DNA of 64,000 nt. It comes from Planctomycetota bacterium. Lineage in GTDB: Bacteria > Planctomycetota > UBA1135 > UBA2386. The position numbers and the translations under genes are program-made. Each line of letters begins with the position of its first letter. Position 1 is the first letter of the stretch. Positions 1 to 8,183 of the stretch are shown piece after piece. A model generated the notes under the pieces. The model was not told the DNA's origin. It made no database searches and saw only the letters and a list, made by a program, of their open reading frames with translations. The stretch spans positions 29,988 through 93,987 of the forward strand of contig JALORC010000008.1 of the NCBI GenBank assembly GCA_025459175.1, given 5' to 3'.

Positions 1-380
1 TGCGCCGCTACATGCTCGCCGACCGCACCACGACCGGCGACAACGAAGCGACCGCGCACGCGCTGGCCGCGGTGCACGAAGGTCTCGCGCAGCGGAACGT
101 TCCCGGCGTGTCGCGACCGGCGCTGGACGCGGCGCGCACGGTGCTGGTCGGACCGGCCGACCAGCTCGGGCGGGCGACGTTCCAGAAGGGCGGCGCGCTC
201 GACAGCGATCCGGTGACGCGGGTCGAGGCCGGCTTCCGCGAAGGCCCCGACGGCGCGATGGTGCACGTCGTGATGCTGGCCTGGGACCGCGTTCCGGAGG
301 GCGAACGGGAGGCCGCCGGCCAGCGACTCGGTGCGCTCGGCAAGCAGCTGGTGCAGCGCCTGCAGCGTCCGGCGCGGTGA
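1..380 (+). CDS. C-terminal end of a beta-lactamase-like serine hydrolase (5' end outside window)
   Basis: The reading frame is open from the left edge (codons from base 3), so only the last 125 or so residues are visible. The fragment has an FQKGGALD segment followed by a strand (EAGFREGPDG, then VHVVMLAW) and a long terminal helix. In class A beta-lactamase/penicillin-binding folds the K-[ST]-G box is followed by just such a strand and C-terminal helix, and here KGG would take the place of the box. The catalytic SxxK region lies outside the window, so activity cannot be judged. It could be another secreted hydrolase or a non-catalytic relative. The stop is 15 bases before the next start. 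Confidence 0.45.
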   Translation, partial: RRYMLADRTTTGDNEATAHALAAVHEGLAQRNVPGVSRPALDAARTVLVGPADQLGRATFQKGGALDSDPVTRVEAGFREGPDGAMVHVVMLAWDRVPEGEREAAGQRLGALGKQLVQRLQRPAR

Positions 381-395
381 CCGCTAGACTGCGCG

Positions 396-2147
396 GTGAT
401 GCGAACGCACGCGCTGCTCGCCCTGCTGCTCCCAGCCGCCCTGCTGACGGCCCAGCAACTCCGGTGGCAGCTGCCCGAACGCGGCGGCGCGATCTACCAA
501 CGCAAGCTGCAGATCGAGTCGGACGTCGAGCCGAAGGACGCGCACGTGCCCGATCCATGGCTGATCGGCCAGCAACCGGGCACGCTGCTGCACGGCGAAC
601 TCGATGCGGACCGCCTGCGCCGCGCCGGCACGCCGGCCGACTGGCGCGAACTGCTGCCGCAGCTCGCCTTCGACCTCGGCCCGATGCGCGCCGGCAAGGT
701 GCGGGCGGCGATCGCCACCATCTGGCGCTACCAGCCGGTGCGCATCGAGGTCGACTACAGCGCGGTCGACGCCAACGGCGAACAGGCCTTCACCGGCACC
801 ATCGAGTTCGACGCCAAGGCCGCGCGCGGCGAAGGTGCAGTGCCACCGGAAGCCGCGAAGTTCACCGGCAAACTCGAGGGGCGCCGCCGCATCGATGCGG
901 CCCGCGGCCTCGTCACCTGGTTCGAAGGCCGCCTCGACCTGCTCGGCGACTACCCGGCGTGGAAGGAAGGCGACCGGCACCATCCGGTGCGCCGGCGCAC
1001 GCTGCGCATCACCGACGAGTGGCGCGAGCCACAGCTGGTGGCTCCCGACGACGCGGCCTGGAACACGCGCATCGCCGACGCGATCCGCTCGTCGGCCACC
1101 CATCTGCGGCAGCATCTCGGCGAACGCCTGAAGCAGCCGTTCGCCCCGGGCCACGACCCCTACCACGACATGCAGCCCGGGGAGCTCGCGCTGACGCTGC
1201 TGGCGCTGCGCCGCAGCGGCGAGGACAGCCGCGAACCGGTGCTGGCGGCCGGCTTCGACCAGCTGCGCAAGCTGGTCATCGAAGGCACCTATTCGCTGGC
1301 GGTCGCGATCCTCGCGTTCGAGTCGCTGTACACGCCGCCGGGCGAGTGGGCCGAACTGCGCGCCGGTCGCCTGCGCGCGCCGATGGCGCGGGTGCTGCCG
1401 CCGGAGGATCTCGAACTGGTGCGAGGCTGGGTGAAGGCGCTGCTCGACAACGTCGACACCACCGTCGACGCCGCCTACCTGCGGCGATGGCACTACGGGC
1501 CCAGCAAGGAGTGGGACAACAGCAACATGCAGTACGCGCTGCTCGGCCTCTACGGCGCGCAGCTGTGCGGCGTGGAGACCTCACCGACCGTCTGGACCGC
1601 CGCCGCCAACCACTGGCTGCAGTGCGCGATCACCAGCGGCCCCGCGGTCGCCCCCGACTTCCAGTCGCACAAGGAGATCGAGAAAGCCGGTCGCACCCGC
1701 GCCGGCGGCAAGAAGCTGCAGCCGCGCGGCTGGGGCTATCACGATGCCGACCCGACCGGCTCGATGACGACCGCCGGCATCACCGGGCTGACCGTGTGCA
1801 GTTCGGCGCTGCGCCTGTCCAAGAAGGGCAACGCCCAACTGCTCGCCGACTGCGACGAGGCGATCCGCGCCGGCTTCGTGTGGTTCCAGCACTGGATGTC
1901 GGTGCGCCACAACCCGCGCCCGACCCACGGCGACGCGGCGTGGCACCTGTACTATCTGTACGGCCTCGAGCGCGCCTGCGAACTCAACCAGGTCGCGCGC
2001 ATCGCCGGCCGCGACTGGTACACCGAGGGCGCGATCCAGCTGATCGCGACGCAGCGGCCCGACGGCAGCTGGGGCAGCCCCGTCGACACCGCCTTCGGCC
2101 TGTTGTTCCTGAAGAAGACCGCGCTGCCAGCGATCACTGGCCGCTGA
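396..2147 (+). CDS. Secreted prenyltransferase/squalene-cyclase-like alpha/alpha-toroid protein
   Basis: A protein of 583 residues beginning with a signal peptide (hydrophobic LLALLLPAALLTA, then QQ). The start is GTG at 396 or the adjacent ATG at 399. The N-terminal half is not recognised. From about residue 365 the protein has toroid-type repeats: a WDNSNMQYALLGLYGA segment, GWGYHDADPTGSMTTAG near 445, and RPDGSWGSPVDTAFGLLFL near 552. These match the QW-like repeats of the prenyltransferase/squalene oxidase superfamily. The DxDD motif of true squalene-hopene cyclases is not seen, so a secreted structural or binding role is more likely than terpene cyclisation. Such secreted toroid proteins are common in planctomycetes. 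Substrate unknown. Confidence 0.7.
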   Translation: MMRTHALLALLLPAALLTAQQLRWQLPERGGAIYQRKLQIESDVEPKDAHVPDPWLIGQQPGTLLHGELDADRLRRAGTPADWRELLPQLAFDLGPMRAGKVRAAIATIWRYQPVRIEVDYSAVDANGEQAFTGTIEFDAKAARGEGAVPPEAAKFTGKLEGRRRIDAARGLVTWFEGRLDLLGDYPAWKEGDRHHPVRRRTLRITDEWREPQLVAPDDAAWNTRIADAIRSSATHLRQHLGERLKQPFAPGHDPYHDMQPGELALTLLALRRSGEDSREPVLAAGFDQLRKLVIEGTYSLAVAILAFESLYTPPGEWAELRAGRLRAPMARVLPPEDLELVRGWVKALLDNVDTTVDAAYLRRWHYGPSKEWDNSNMQYALLGLYGAQLCGVETSPTVWTAAANHWLQCAITSGPAVAPDFQSHKEIEKAGRTRAGGKKLQPRGWGYHDADPTGSMTTAGITGLTVCSSALRLSKKGNAQLLADCDEAIRAGFVWFQHWMSVRHNPRPTHGDAAWHLYYLYGLERACELNQVARIAGRDWYTEGAIQLIATQRPDGSWGSPVDTAFGLLFLKKTALPAITGR

Positions 2148-2184
2148 CCTCAGCCAGCAGACCGTCGCCGGACGATGTGCCGGC

Positions 2185-2826
2185 ATGACGTGTGACGAAA
2201 TGGCCTGGAGCCCGCGCGCGACGGCGATGTACCTGCTGTCGGTGGCGGCCTCGGCGCTGACCTCGGTGGTGGTGATGGTCGAACGGTCGCGCCCGCTGAC
2301 GGTAGCCGCCAACGAAGCAGCGGCGATCGCGACGCTCAAACACATCGCCAGCCTGCAGGCCCGCCTGCAGACCACGGGCGCGCGCGATGCCGATGGCAAC
2401 GGCGACGGCGAACACGGCTTCCTCGCCGAACTCGGGCCCTTGTCGCCGCAGCAGCCGGAGCTCGGCCAGATCACGGCCGGGGTCGCGACGCTGCACGGCT
2501 ACCGCTTCCAGCTGCTGCTGCCCGGTCGCGACGGCGACTGGGTCGCCGAAGCCCACGACGGTGGCCCGCCCGCGCAACCGATCGACACCGGCGCCGCCGA
2601 ACGGCACTGGATCTGCTACGCGTGGCCGGTGGCGCCCGGCCGCACCGGCAACCGCACGTTCCTCGTCACCTGGCTCGGCGACGTGATCGCGACCGAGGCG
2701 AGCGAGCAGGTCGACGTCGAGCCGCCGCTGCCCGGCCGTTCCGGCCTCGAACTGCGCGACGGCCACTGGCAGCCGGTCGTGCAGACGCCGGATGTGCGCG
2801 GCCGGGTCTGGACCGTGCGCGGCTGA
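2185..2826 (+). CDS. Pilin-like/pseudopilin-type membrane-anchored protein
   Basis: A protein of 213 residues with one N-terminal hydrophobic helix (about residues 13-32), followed by ANEAAAIATLKHIASLQARL and an acidic DADGNGDGEHGFLAEL stretch. The pattern 'NEAAAIATLKxIxxxQ' then 'DxDxDGxGEYGFxxEL' recurs in planctomycete type II/IV pilin-like proteins that carry a single helix and a small extracellular domain. No G/A-F-T-L prepilin peptidase site is seen in its usual form, so processing is uncertain. It lies 37 bases after the toroid gene in the same orientation and may be co-transcribed. Role unknown; a structural part of an envelope complex is possible. Confidence 0.5.
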   Translation: MTCDEMAWSPRATAMYLLSVAASALTSVVVMVERSRPLTVAANEAAAIATLKHIASLQARLQTTGARDADGNGDGEHGFLAELGPLSPQQPELGQITAGVATLHGYRFQLLLPGRDGDWVAEAHDGGPPAQPIDTGAAERHWICYAWPVAPGRTGNRTFLVTWLGDVIATEASEQVDVEPPLPGRSGLELRDGHWQPVVQTPDVRGRVWTVRG

Positions 2827-3098
2827 GGCCGCGGCCGGCGCCCGCGCCGATCATGGTCGTCCGTAACCTGGACAACGGCGGCCGCGGGCGGCGGGCCTGT
2901 CGTCAACTGAGGTGGATTGACGGCCCGCACGAGCCGCCTGCGAGAACCTTCGTACCGGACAGCCGATGTTCGAGTTGGCTCTAGCTAGCCAACGGTCGTC
3001 GCTCCGGCTGTTTCGGCGGCTACAGTTCATGAATCCGAGCCCCGCGCCTACGAAACCATGGTAGGGTCAAGACTTCGCGAGGTGTTCCCGATCGTGAT
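2827..3098. other. Intergenic region where base composition changes
   Basis: About 270 bases without a credible gene. The left part is GC-rich like the neighbours. From about 2940 the composition falls sharply and stays low through the next gene. There is a GAGGTG stretch around 3079-3084, 14 bases before the next ATG, which is a weak ribosome-binding candidate. No clear integration repeat was found here. Confidence 0.5.
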
Positions 3099-4685
3099 AT
3101 GGAAATTCACAGCGATCTAATTGTCCTTCCTCCAAACCACCACCTGCCTCTTCCGTGGGCAGTGAGGGGGCCGATGGGTCTCGAATCGGGTGTCGTGGTT
3201 TCAGTCGCAGTTGTAAGCAGCGGCGGTGGCCGCCTCCCCGACATCATAGTCACTCCGCTCGAGTCGGAGTGCCTTCATGAGACCTATAGCGTTGACGCCG
3301 AGCTTGGCGAGCGCCCAGGCGCGATTGCAGACTTCTTGGCATGGATGCGTGCCGGCATCGAGATATCGACAGGGGCGCGCATCAACATCGCTTTATCAGA
3401 GACGATAACTCTGGAAGGAGGTAAGCGGCACAAGGTGCATATCGTCATTCATCCGGCCCCTGGCTCATCCTTGACGGAGGCCCAGCTTGGAGATGCGATC
3501 GGCGAGCTCCAGAATATGCACCCGGATGATGTCATGTGCTGTGACTGGCAAAGAACATACGATGGAGAGTCGGTCGCCGACTGCCTGCAGCAACGCGTTG
3601 TGGTGAAAGAGGCTTGGCTACCATACACGGGATGGCTAGAAGAGATTCTTGCTGCAAGCGCAGGCATGTCTGCAAAGTATGACGTAACCAAAGTTGTAGT
3701 ATCTTCAAATCCGCAGCAGAGATTGCTCAGGTTTGTTTTCCCCCGTGCTGGCGTAGTCCAGGTCCGCGTTACTCACGACAACATCCCAGGCGCTCTCCAA
3801 GAGATGTGCGGGGCGATTCGTGCCGCAGGATACAATATTCTATCATCGCGCCTGTCTCGCACACCGCCTCCCGACCGAGGCGGAAGCATCTCCGTTCTCG
3901 TTGCTGCGTGCGAGCCCATGGAGGAGGCAAGCAGGGAGGCGCTCTATACGCGCTTGAAGTCCTTGCCAAGAAAGTACAAGATAGAGAATGTCCAATTGTC
4001 GGATGGGCAGGCTGCTACAGATTCGCTGTTCGTTCGCCCGAAGCGATCCGAAATCGCTTTTATAGATGCGCGAATGAATGACCTACGGAACGACGTGCGA
4101 AAAAACGCCGCGTCAGCCTTTCTCGCCCAGCGTCAAACCGAGCCAATTGGATTTGTGTTCATTTCTCGTCGATCAATCGATAATTCATCAAGCGTGTTCG
4201 ACGAATATGTGCGCTCTATAAAGTGTATTCGCGAAGCAATAGAGGCGGCGGGTGCGGCAGTGGTCGAAGCACCAAACAACCAAGCCGACGACGCCCGGAT
4301 TTATGAAGCAGTCTTTCCACGCATGTGGGCGAGCGATGCATGCGTTGTCCTAGCTTTGGATGAGATGGGTGGTGGCACTCTGAGTACAAGCATCGGCCAC
4401 GAGATTGGTGTGTTTGCCGGGCGAGGGCGGCCGCACAAGGTATTCGTCGCACAGTCCAGAGACGCTGATCCTCTTGTAGGGTTTGGGAACTTCGTTGGAC
4501 ACATTTTGATGCAGTATCCGGATGGCGACGCAGCGTTTGCGAAGGACAACCCGCACTCGTTGTACGGGAGGGTGAAGGCATGGCTTGCAAGTAATCTCCC
4601 ACGCAGCGCGCGTCGACCACTTGGAGTAGAGAGGCGTCGGCGCCAAAGCACAGAAGCTCGCCTTGCCGACGAGGGCGACCAGTAA
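3099..4685 (+). CDS. Two ACT-like domains fused to a nucleotide-hydrolase/TIR-like effector domain (candidate defence or stress effector)
   Basis: A protein of 528 residues. Residues about 58-120 and 215-300 each read as an ACT-like fold: a strand, then 'GERPGAIADFLAWMRAG' in the first and 'HDNIPGALQEMCGAIRAAG' in the second. This is the small-ligand-binding helix of ACT domains. Residues about 348-500 form an alpha/beta domain: GFVFISRR strand, helix, DACVVLAL strand, then a GHEIG motif (Glu435) and a VFVAQ strand. That order, with Glu in a G-x-E-x-G turn, resembles nucleoside deoxyribosyltransferase/TIR/SLOG-type nucleotide-processing domains. The C-terminus is basic. Composition is near 50% GC by eye against about 70% around it, and codon use is unlike the neighbours, which suggests transfer. 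It stands alone between unrelated genes. A ligand-gated NAD- or nucleotide-depleting effector is an inference. Confidence 0.6.
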   Translation: MEIHSDLIVLPPNHHLPLPWAVRGPMGLESGVVVSVAVVSSGGGRLPDIIVTPLESECLHETYSVDAELGERPGAIADFLAWMRAGIEISTGARINIALSETITLEGGKRHKVHIVIHPAPGSSLTEAQLGDAIGELQNMHPDDVMCCDWQRTYDGESVADCLQQRVVVKEAWLPYTGWLEEILAASAGMSAKYDVTKVVVSSNPQQRLLRFVFPRAGVVQVRVTHDNIPGALQEMCGAIRAAGYNILSSRLSRTPPPDRGGSISVLVAACEPMEEASREALYTRLKSLPRKYKIENVQLSDGQAATDSLFVRPKRSEIAFIDARMNDLRNDVRKNAASAFLAQRQTEPIGFVFISRRSIDNSSSVFDEYVRSIKCIREAIEAAGAAVVEAPNNQADDARIYEAVFPRMWASDACVVLALDEMGGGTLSTSIGHEIGVFAGRGRPHKVFVAQSRDADPLVGFGNFVGHILMQYPDGDAAFAKDNPHSLYGRVKAWLASNLPRSARRPLGVERRRRQSTEARLADEGDQ

Positions 4686-4875
4686 GCGGTGGCTGCCTTG
4701 TGGCGTGCGAGACAAGGTCGCTCCTTGATGCAGGCGGTCACTCCGGACGCGGTGCCGTTGCAGCTTGCAGCTGAGCCCGGCGGCTGGCGGCGCGGTGTGC
4801 TGAGCACGACGGCACAGCAGCGAATGGCACGGGCCAGGACCGTGCGGGGCCGAGCGTGCGGCCTGGAGACCCGCG

Positions 4876-6825
4876 CTACTTGCGGCTCGGCCGATCGCGC
4901 GCGATGACGAGGTGCGGATCGCGGCGGTCCGGGCGCGACGCGCGCCGCTCGAACTGCTGCGCGGCGCCGGCGGCGACCGCGAACGTCGTCATCGACGGGT
5001 GCACCTCGATCGCGCCGATCAGCTGGCCGTCGATGTCACCGCGGCGGCACACGTGCGCCAGCACGCGCCGCGGCTCGGCACCATCGCGCGTGCCCCAGTT
5101 GATCCGGAACCGCACGAAGCCGGTCTCGTTGACCGGCGCCGGCTGATCGGGGCGGCGCCAGGTCGGCAGCGAGCCGGGCTTGCCGCGCTGGGTCGCACTG
5201 AGACGACGTTCGTGCGCGGGGGCGGCGGGCGCATGGGCCGCAGCCTTGCTGGCGCGATGAGCCGCGGGGGCCGGCGCGGCTGGAGCCCGCGGCGCGAAAC
5301 GCGACGCCGGCGCGGCCGGCGCTGGGGCCGGGGCATCCGCGGCTTCAGCAGCTTCGACCGCTGCCGCAGGTTCTGCAGCCACCGCCGCGGCCTTGGCGCG
5401 CGCCACCTGCGCGCCGGCGACCGGCGTCGCCAACAGCGCGGTCGTCACCGGATCACGCGCCATCTGCACCTCGAACGGCTCGCGCACGCCCGAGGCCGCG
5501 GTCGCCAGCAGCGCCGCGACGACGGTTTCCGCATCGCGGCCTTCGAGCAACCGCGCCGCGATCGCGCGCTGGTCGGCATCGGGCGCCGCGTTGGCCAGGA
5601 TCGCCATCGCCCGTTCGCCGGCGCGCTGCAGCTGCACACCGCGCACCTCGGCGGCGCCCGGACACGCTTCCCAGCGCTCCTTGACCCGCGCCTCGCGATA
5701 GAGCCGCTGCGCGAAGTTGGCGCGCGACTTCACCACCAGCATGTAGCTGCGGCCCTTCTGGCCGGCGCGGCCGGTGCGGCCGCTGCGGTGCACGTAGGTC
5801 TCGGCGTCGATCGGCGGATCGAAGTGCACGACGGTCGTCACATCGGTGATGTCGAGGCCGCGCGCGGCGACGTCGGTGGCGATCAGCGTGTGGATCGAAC
5901 CGCGCCGGAACGCCTGCAGCGTGCGCGTGCGCTGCGCCTGCGCGAGGTCGCCGTGGATCGGCAGCGCCAGGAAGCCGTCGCCGGCCAGCTTGTCGGCCAG
6001 CCCCGAGGTGTCCTCGCGCGTGCGCACGAACACCAGCGTGCGCTGGTCGCCGGCGAGCAGCAGCAGATTGACGAGCACCGCGTAGTGCTCGCGGGCGCCG
6101 ACCTTGAGCGCCACGTGCTCGATGTCGGCATGGGTCTGCCCGATCGGCGTGCCGGCCACCAGCAGCGCGTTCTTCTGGAAGCGATCGGCGAGCGCCTTCA
6201 CCGCCTGCGGGAACGTCGCCGAGACCAGGTGCGTGCGGCGCTCCTTCGGCAGCTCGGCGAGGATCGCGTCGAGCTCGTCCTTGAAGCCGAGGTCGAGCAT
6301 CTGGTCGGCCTCGTCGAGCACCAGCTGGCGCACCGCCGACAGGTCGAGCGCGCCGTTGCGCACGTGATCGAGCAGACGACCGGGCGTGCCGACCAGAATG
6401 GTGGCGCCGCGGTGCAGCAGCTGCCGTTCGCGCGTGATGTTGGTGCCGCCGGTGACGACGCCGATGCGCACACCGCTGAAATCGGCGAACAGCCACGCGA
6501 GCTCCTCGCGCACCTGCGCCGCGAGTTCGCGGGTCGGCGCGACCACCAGCGTGGTCGGGCGGTTGCCGGCCAGCGGCAGCACCGCGCGGGCGAGCGCGAT
6601 GCCGATCGCGACCGTCTTGCCGGAGCCGGTCTGCGACGACAGCCGCAGGTCGCGCGAGCCGTCGTCGGCGGCCAGCACGGCGGCCTGCACGGCAGTCAGG
6701 CTGGAGAAACCCTTGCGCCGCAGGGCGGGTTGCAGCGACGGCGGGACGGAGGCGAACACGTCGACGTCGGGCGTCGTCGCAGCAAGATCAGCGGCCGGCT
6801 CGGGGGAGCCCTCGGCGAAGTACAT
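4876..6825 (-). CDS. DEAD-box ATP-dependent RNA helicase with C-terminal DbpA-type RNA-binding domain
   Basis: A protein of 649 residues. All core helicase motifs are present: the Q-motif region near residue 45, SQTGSGKT (64-71), PTRELA, GG, TPGR, DEAD, SAT, RGLD and HRSGRTGRAG. An Ala/Pro-rich linker follows, then a terminal region (FVRFRINWGTRDGAEPRRVLAH onward, including IGAIEVHPSMTTFAV) that matches the DbpA/CsdA RNA-binding fold. It unwinds RNA duplexes using ATP. Proteins of this build act in ribosome assembly and cold adaptation in the cytoplasm. The low-complexity linker is typical. The gene is transcribed alone, toward the low-GC gene on its left. Confidence 0.93.
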   Translation of the reverse strand: MYFAEGSPEPAADLAATTPDVDVFASVPPSLQPALRRKGFSSLTAVQAAVLAADDGSRDLRLSSQTGSGKTVAIGIALARAVLPLAGNRPTTLVVAPTRELAAQVREELAWLFADFSGVRIGVVTGGTNITRERQLLHRGATILVGTPGRLLDHVRNGALDLSAVRQLVLDEADQMLDLGFKDELDAILAELPKERRTHLVSATFPQAVKALADRFQKNALLVAGTPIGQTHADIEHVALKVGAREHYAVLVNLLLLAGDQRTLVFVRTREDTSGLADKLAGDGFLALPIHGDLAQAQRTRTLQAFRRGSIHTLIATDVAARGLDITDVTTVVHFDPPIDAETYVHRSGRTGRAGQKGRSYMLVVKSRANFAQRLYREARVKERWEACPGAAEVRGVQLQRAGERAMAILANAAPDADQRAIAARLLEGRDAETVVAALLATAASGVREPFEVQMARDPVTTALLATPVAGAQVARAKAAAVAAEPAAAVEAAEAADAPAPAPAAPASRFAPRAPAAPAPAAHRASKAAAHAPAAPAHERRLSATQRGKPGSLPTWRRPDQPAPVNETGFVRFRINWGTRDGAEPRRVLAHVCRRGDIDGQLIGAIEVHPSMTTFAVAAGAAQQFERRASRPDRRDPHLVIARDRPSRK

Positions 6826-6949
6826 ACCGAAGGGTGCAGGATCGGCCCGCCGCGGTCAACCTCGGGGCCGGATCCGGACCTCGGGCAGCGACCCCGCGAA
6901 GTGCCGGAGTGTGCGCTGCGGCCGCGACTTGGCGCGGCCGCGGGCCGAT

Positions 6950-8041
6950 TCAGGCCGGCGTCGATTTCCGGCTGCCGAGCACCCGGAACGCCACCACGGC
7001 GAGCGTGAGCCCGGTCAGCGGCAACACGAACTGCAGCATGATGCGCCCGTAGTCGGCCTTGGCCGCGTGCTGCTTCGCATCGAGGACCAGGTAGGCGGTG
7101 TAGGCCACGTAGTAGAGCACCATCAGCAGACCCTGCCAGCGCGGGATCGTGAAGCCGCGGGCGAAGAACGGCAGGCAGGCGAAGGCGACCGCGATCATCA
7201 CCGGCAGGTCGAAGCCCTGCATCGAGGCGATCACGCGCAGACCGTCCGGTGCCACGAGGCCCGAGACGCCGAGCACCCCCATGATGTTGAAGATGTTGCT
7301 GCCGACGACGTTGCCGACCGCGATGTCGCGCTCGCCCTTCAGCGCGGCGGTCAGTGACGTGGCGACCTCCGGCAGCGACGTGCCGATCGCGACGATGGTC
7401 AGGCTGATGACGACCTCGTCGATCGCCATCCACTTCGCGAACGCGACCGCGCCCTCGACCAGCCAGTTCGAGCCCAGCACCAGCAGCGCGAGCCCGGCCA
7501 GGACCAGGCCGACACTTGGCAGGATCGGCGCCTTGCGTGCCGCCTCGCCGCCGAACTCGGCTTCGTATTCGGCCTCGACCGCCTTCGACTCGCGCCGACT
7601 GACCCGGATCACCCAGACCGTGTAGGCGACCAGACCGGCGAACAGCAGCGCGCCGTCGAGGCGATTGATGCTGCCGTCCCACGCGAGCCCGAGCAGCGCC
7701 AGCGACAGCACGATCATGATCGGCACGTCCCGCCGCACCAGCTGCTGAGCCACGATCAGCGGTGTGATCAACGCCGACAGGCCGATGATCCCGAGCACGT
7801 TGAAGATGTTGCTGCCGACCACGTTGCCGACCGCCATGTCGGCCTGCCCCGACCACGCCGCCTGCACACTGACCGCCATCTCCGGGGCACTGGTACCGAA
7901 CGCGACGACGGTGAGGCCGATCACCAGCGACGACACGCCGGCCGCGGCGGCGACCCGCGACGAACCTTTGACCAGCCAGTCGGCGCCGAGCACCAACAGC
8001 ACGAGACCGACGACGAACAGCACGACAGTGATCAGATCCAT
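6950..8041 (-). CDS. Calcium/sodium antiporter (CaCA family, YrbG/CaxA type)
   Basis: A 363-residue polytopic membrane protein of about ten helices. The two inverted halves each carry the conserved alpha repeat: GTSAPEMAVS with AVGNVVGSNIFN in the first half and GTSLPEVATS with the same AVGNVVGSNIFN in the second. The Glu and Asn residues of these repeats bind the cations. The start was placed at the ATG giving MDLITVVLFVV at 8041, because an upstream in-frame extension encodes only basic, non-conserved sequence. The family exchanges Ca2+ for Na+ across the inner membrane. It is divergent from the glycosyltransferase gene at 8184; the 142 bases between them must hold both promoters. Confidence 0.92.
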   Translation of the reverse strand: MDLITVVLFVVGLVLLVLGADWLVKGSSRVAAAAGVSSLVIGLTVVAFGTSAPEMAVSVQAAWSGQADMAVGNVVGSNIFNVLGIIGLSALITPLIVAQQLVRRDVPIMIVLSLALLGLAWDGSINRLDGALLFAGLVAYTVWVIRVSRRESKAVEAEYEAEFGGEAARKAPILPSVGLVLAGLALLVLGSNWLVEGAVAFAKWMAIDEVVISLTIVAIGTSLPEVATSLTAALKGERDIAVGNVVGSNIFNIMGVLGVSGLVAPDGLRVIASMQGFDLPVMIAVAFACLPFFARGFTIPRWQGLLMVLYYVAYTAYLVLDAKQHAAKADYGRIMLQFVLPLTGLTLAVVAFRVLGSRKSTPA

Positions 8042-8183
8042 GAGCAATCGACCCGGAGAAACGGGGGACGGCACGGTAGCGGCCGTGGCCGCCGATGCCA
8101 TCGACGAGCGGACTTGAGCCGGCGGGCCGCTGCGGCCGATGCCATGGGCAACCCAGACGGCTCCGGGCAGAGGCCGGCACGCA

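Noticed and set aside
2780..4875. Possible fourth 3'-end duplication around the ACT-effector gene: a loose match between the end of the pilin-like gene (about 2800-2840) and about 4835-4870
   Set aside because: Only a 10-base exact core in GC-rich sequence with several gaps. The cargo orientation would also not fit the pattern of the other three cassettes.
4912..7008. Very long plus-strand open frame opposite the helicase gene (and similar ones opposite most other genes)
   Set aside because: Antisense frames stay open because of the high GC content. The translations are Arg/Gly/Ala-rich without motifs, while the opposite strand has clear genes.
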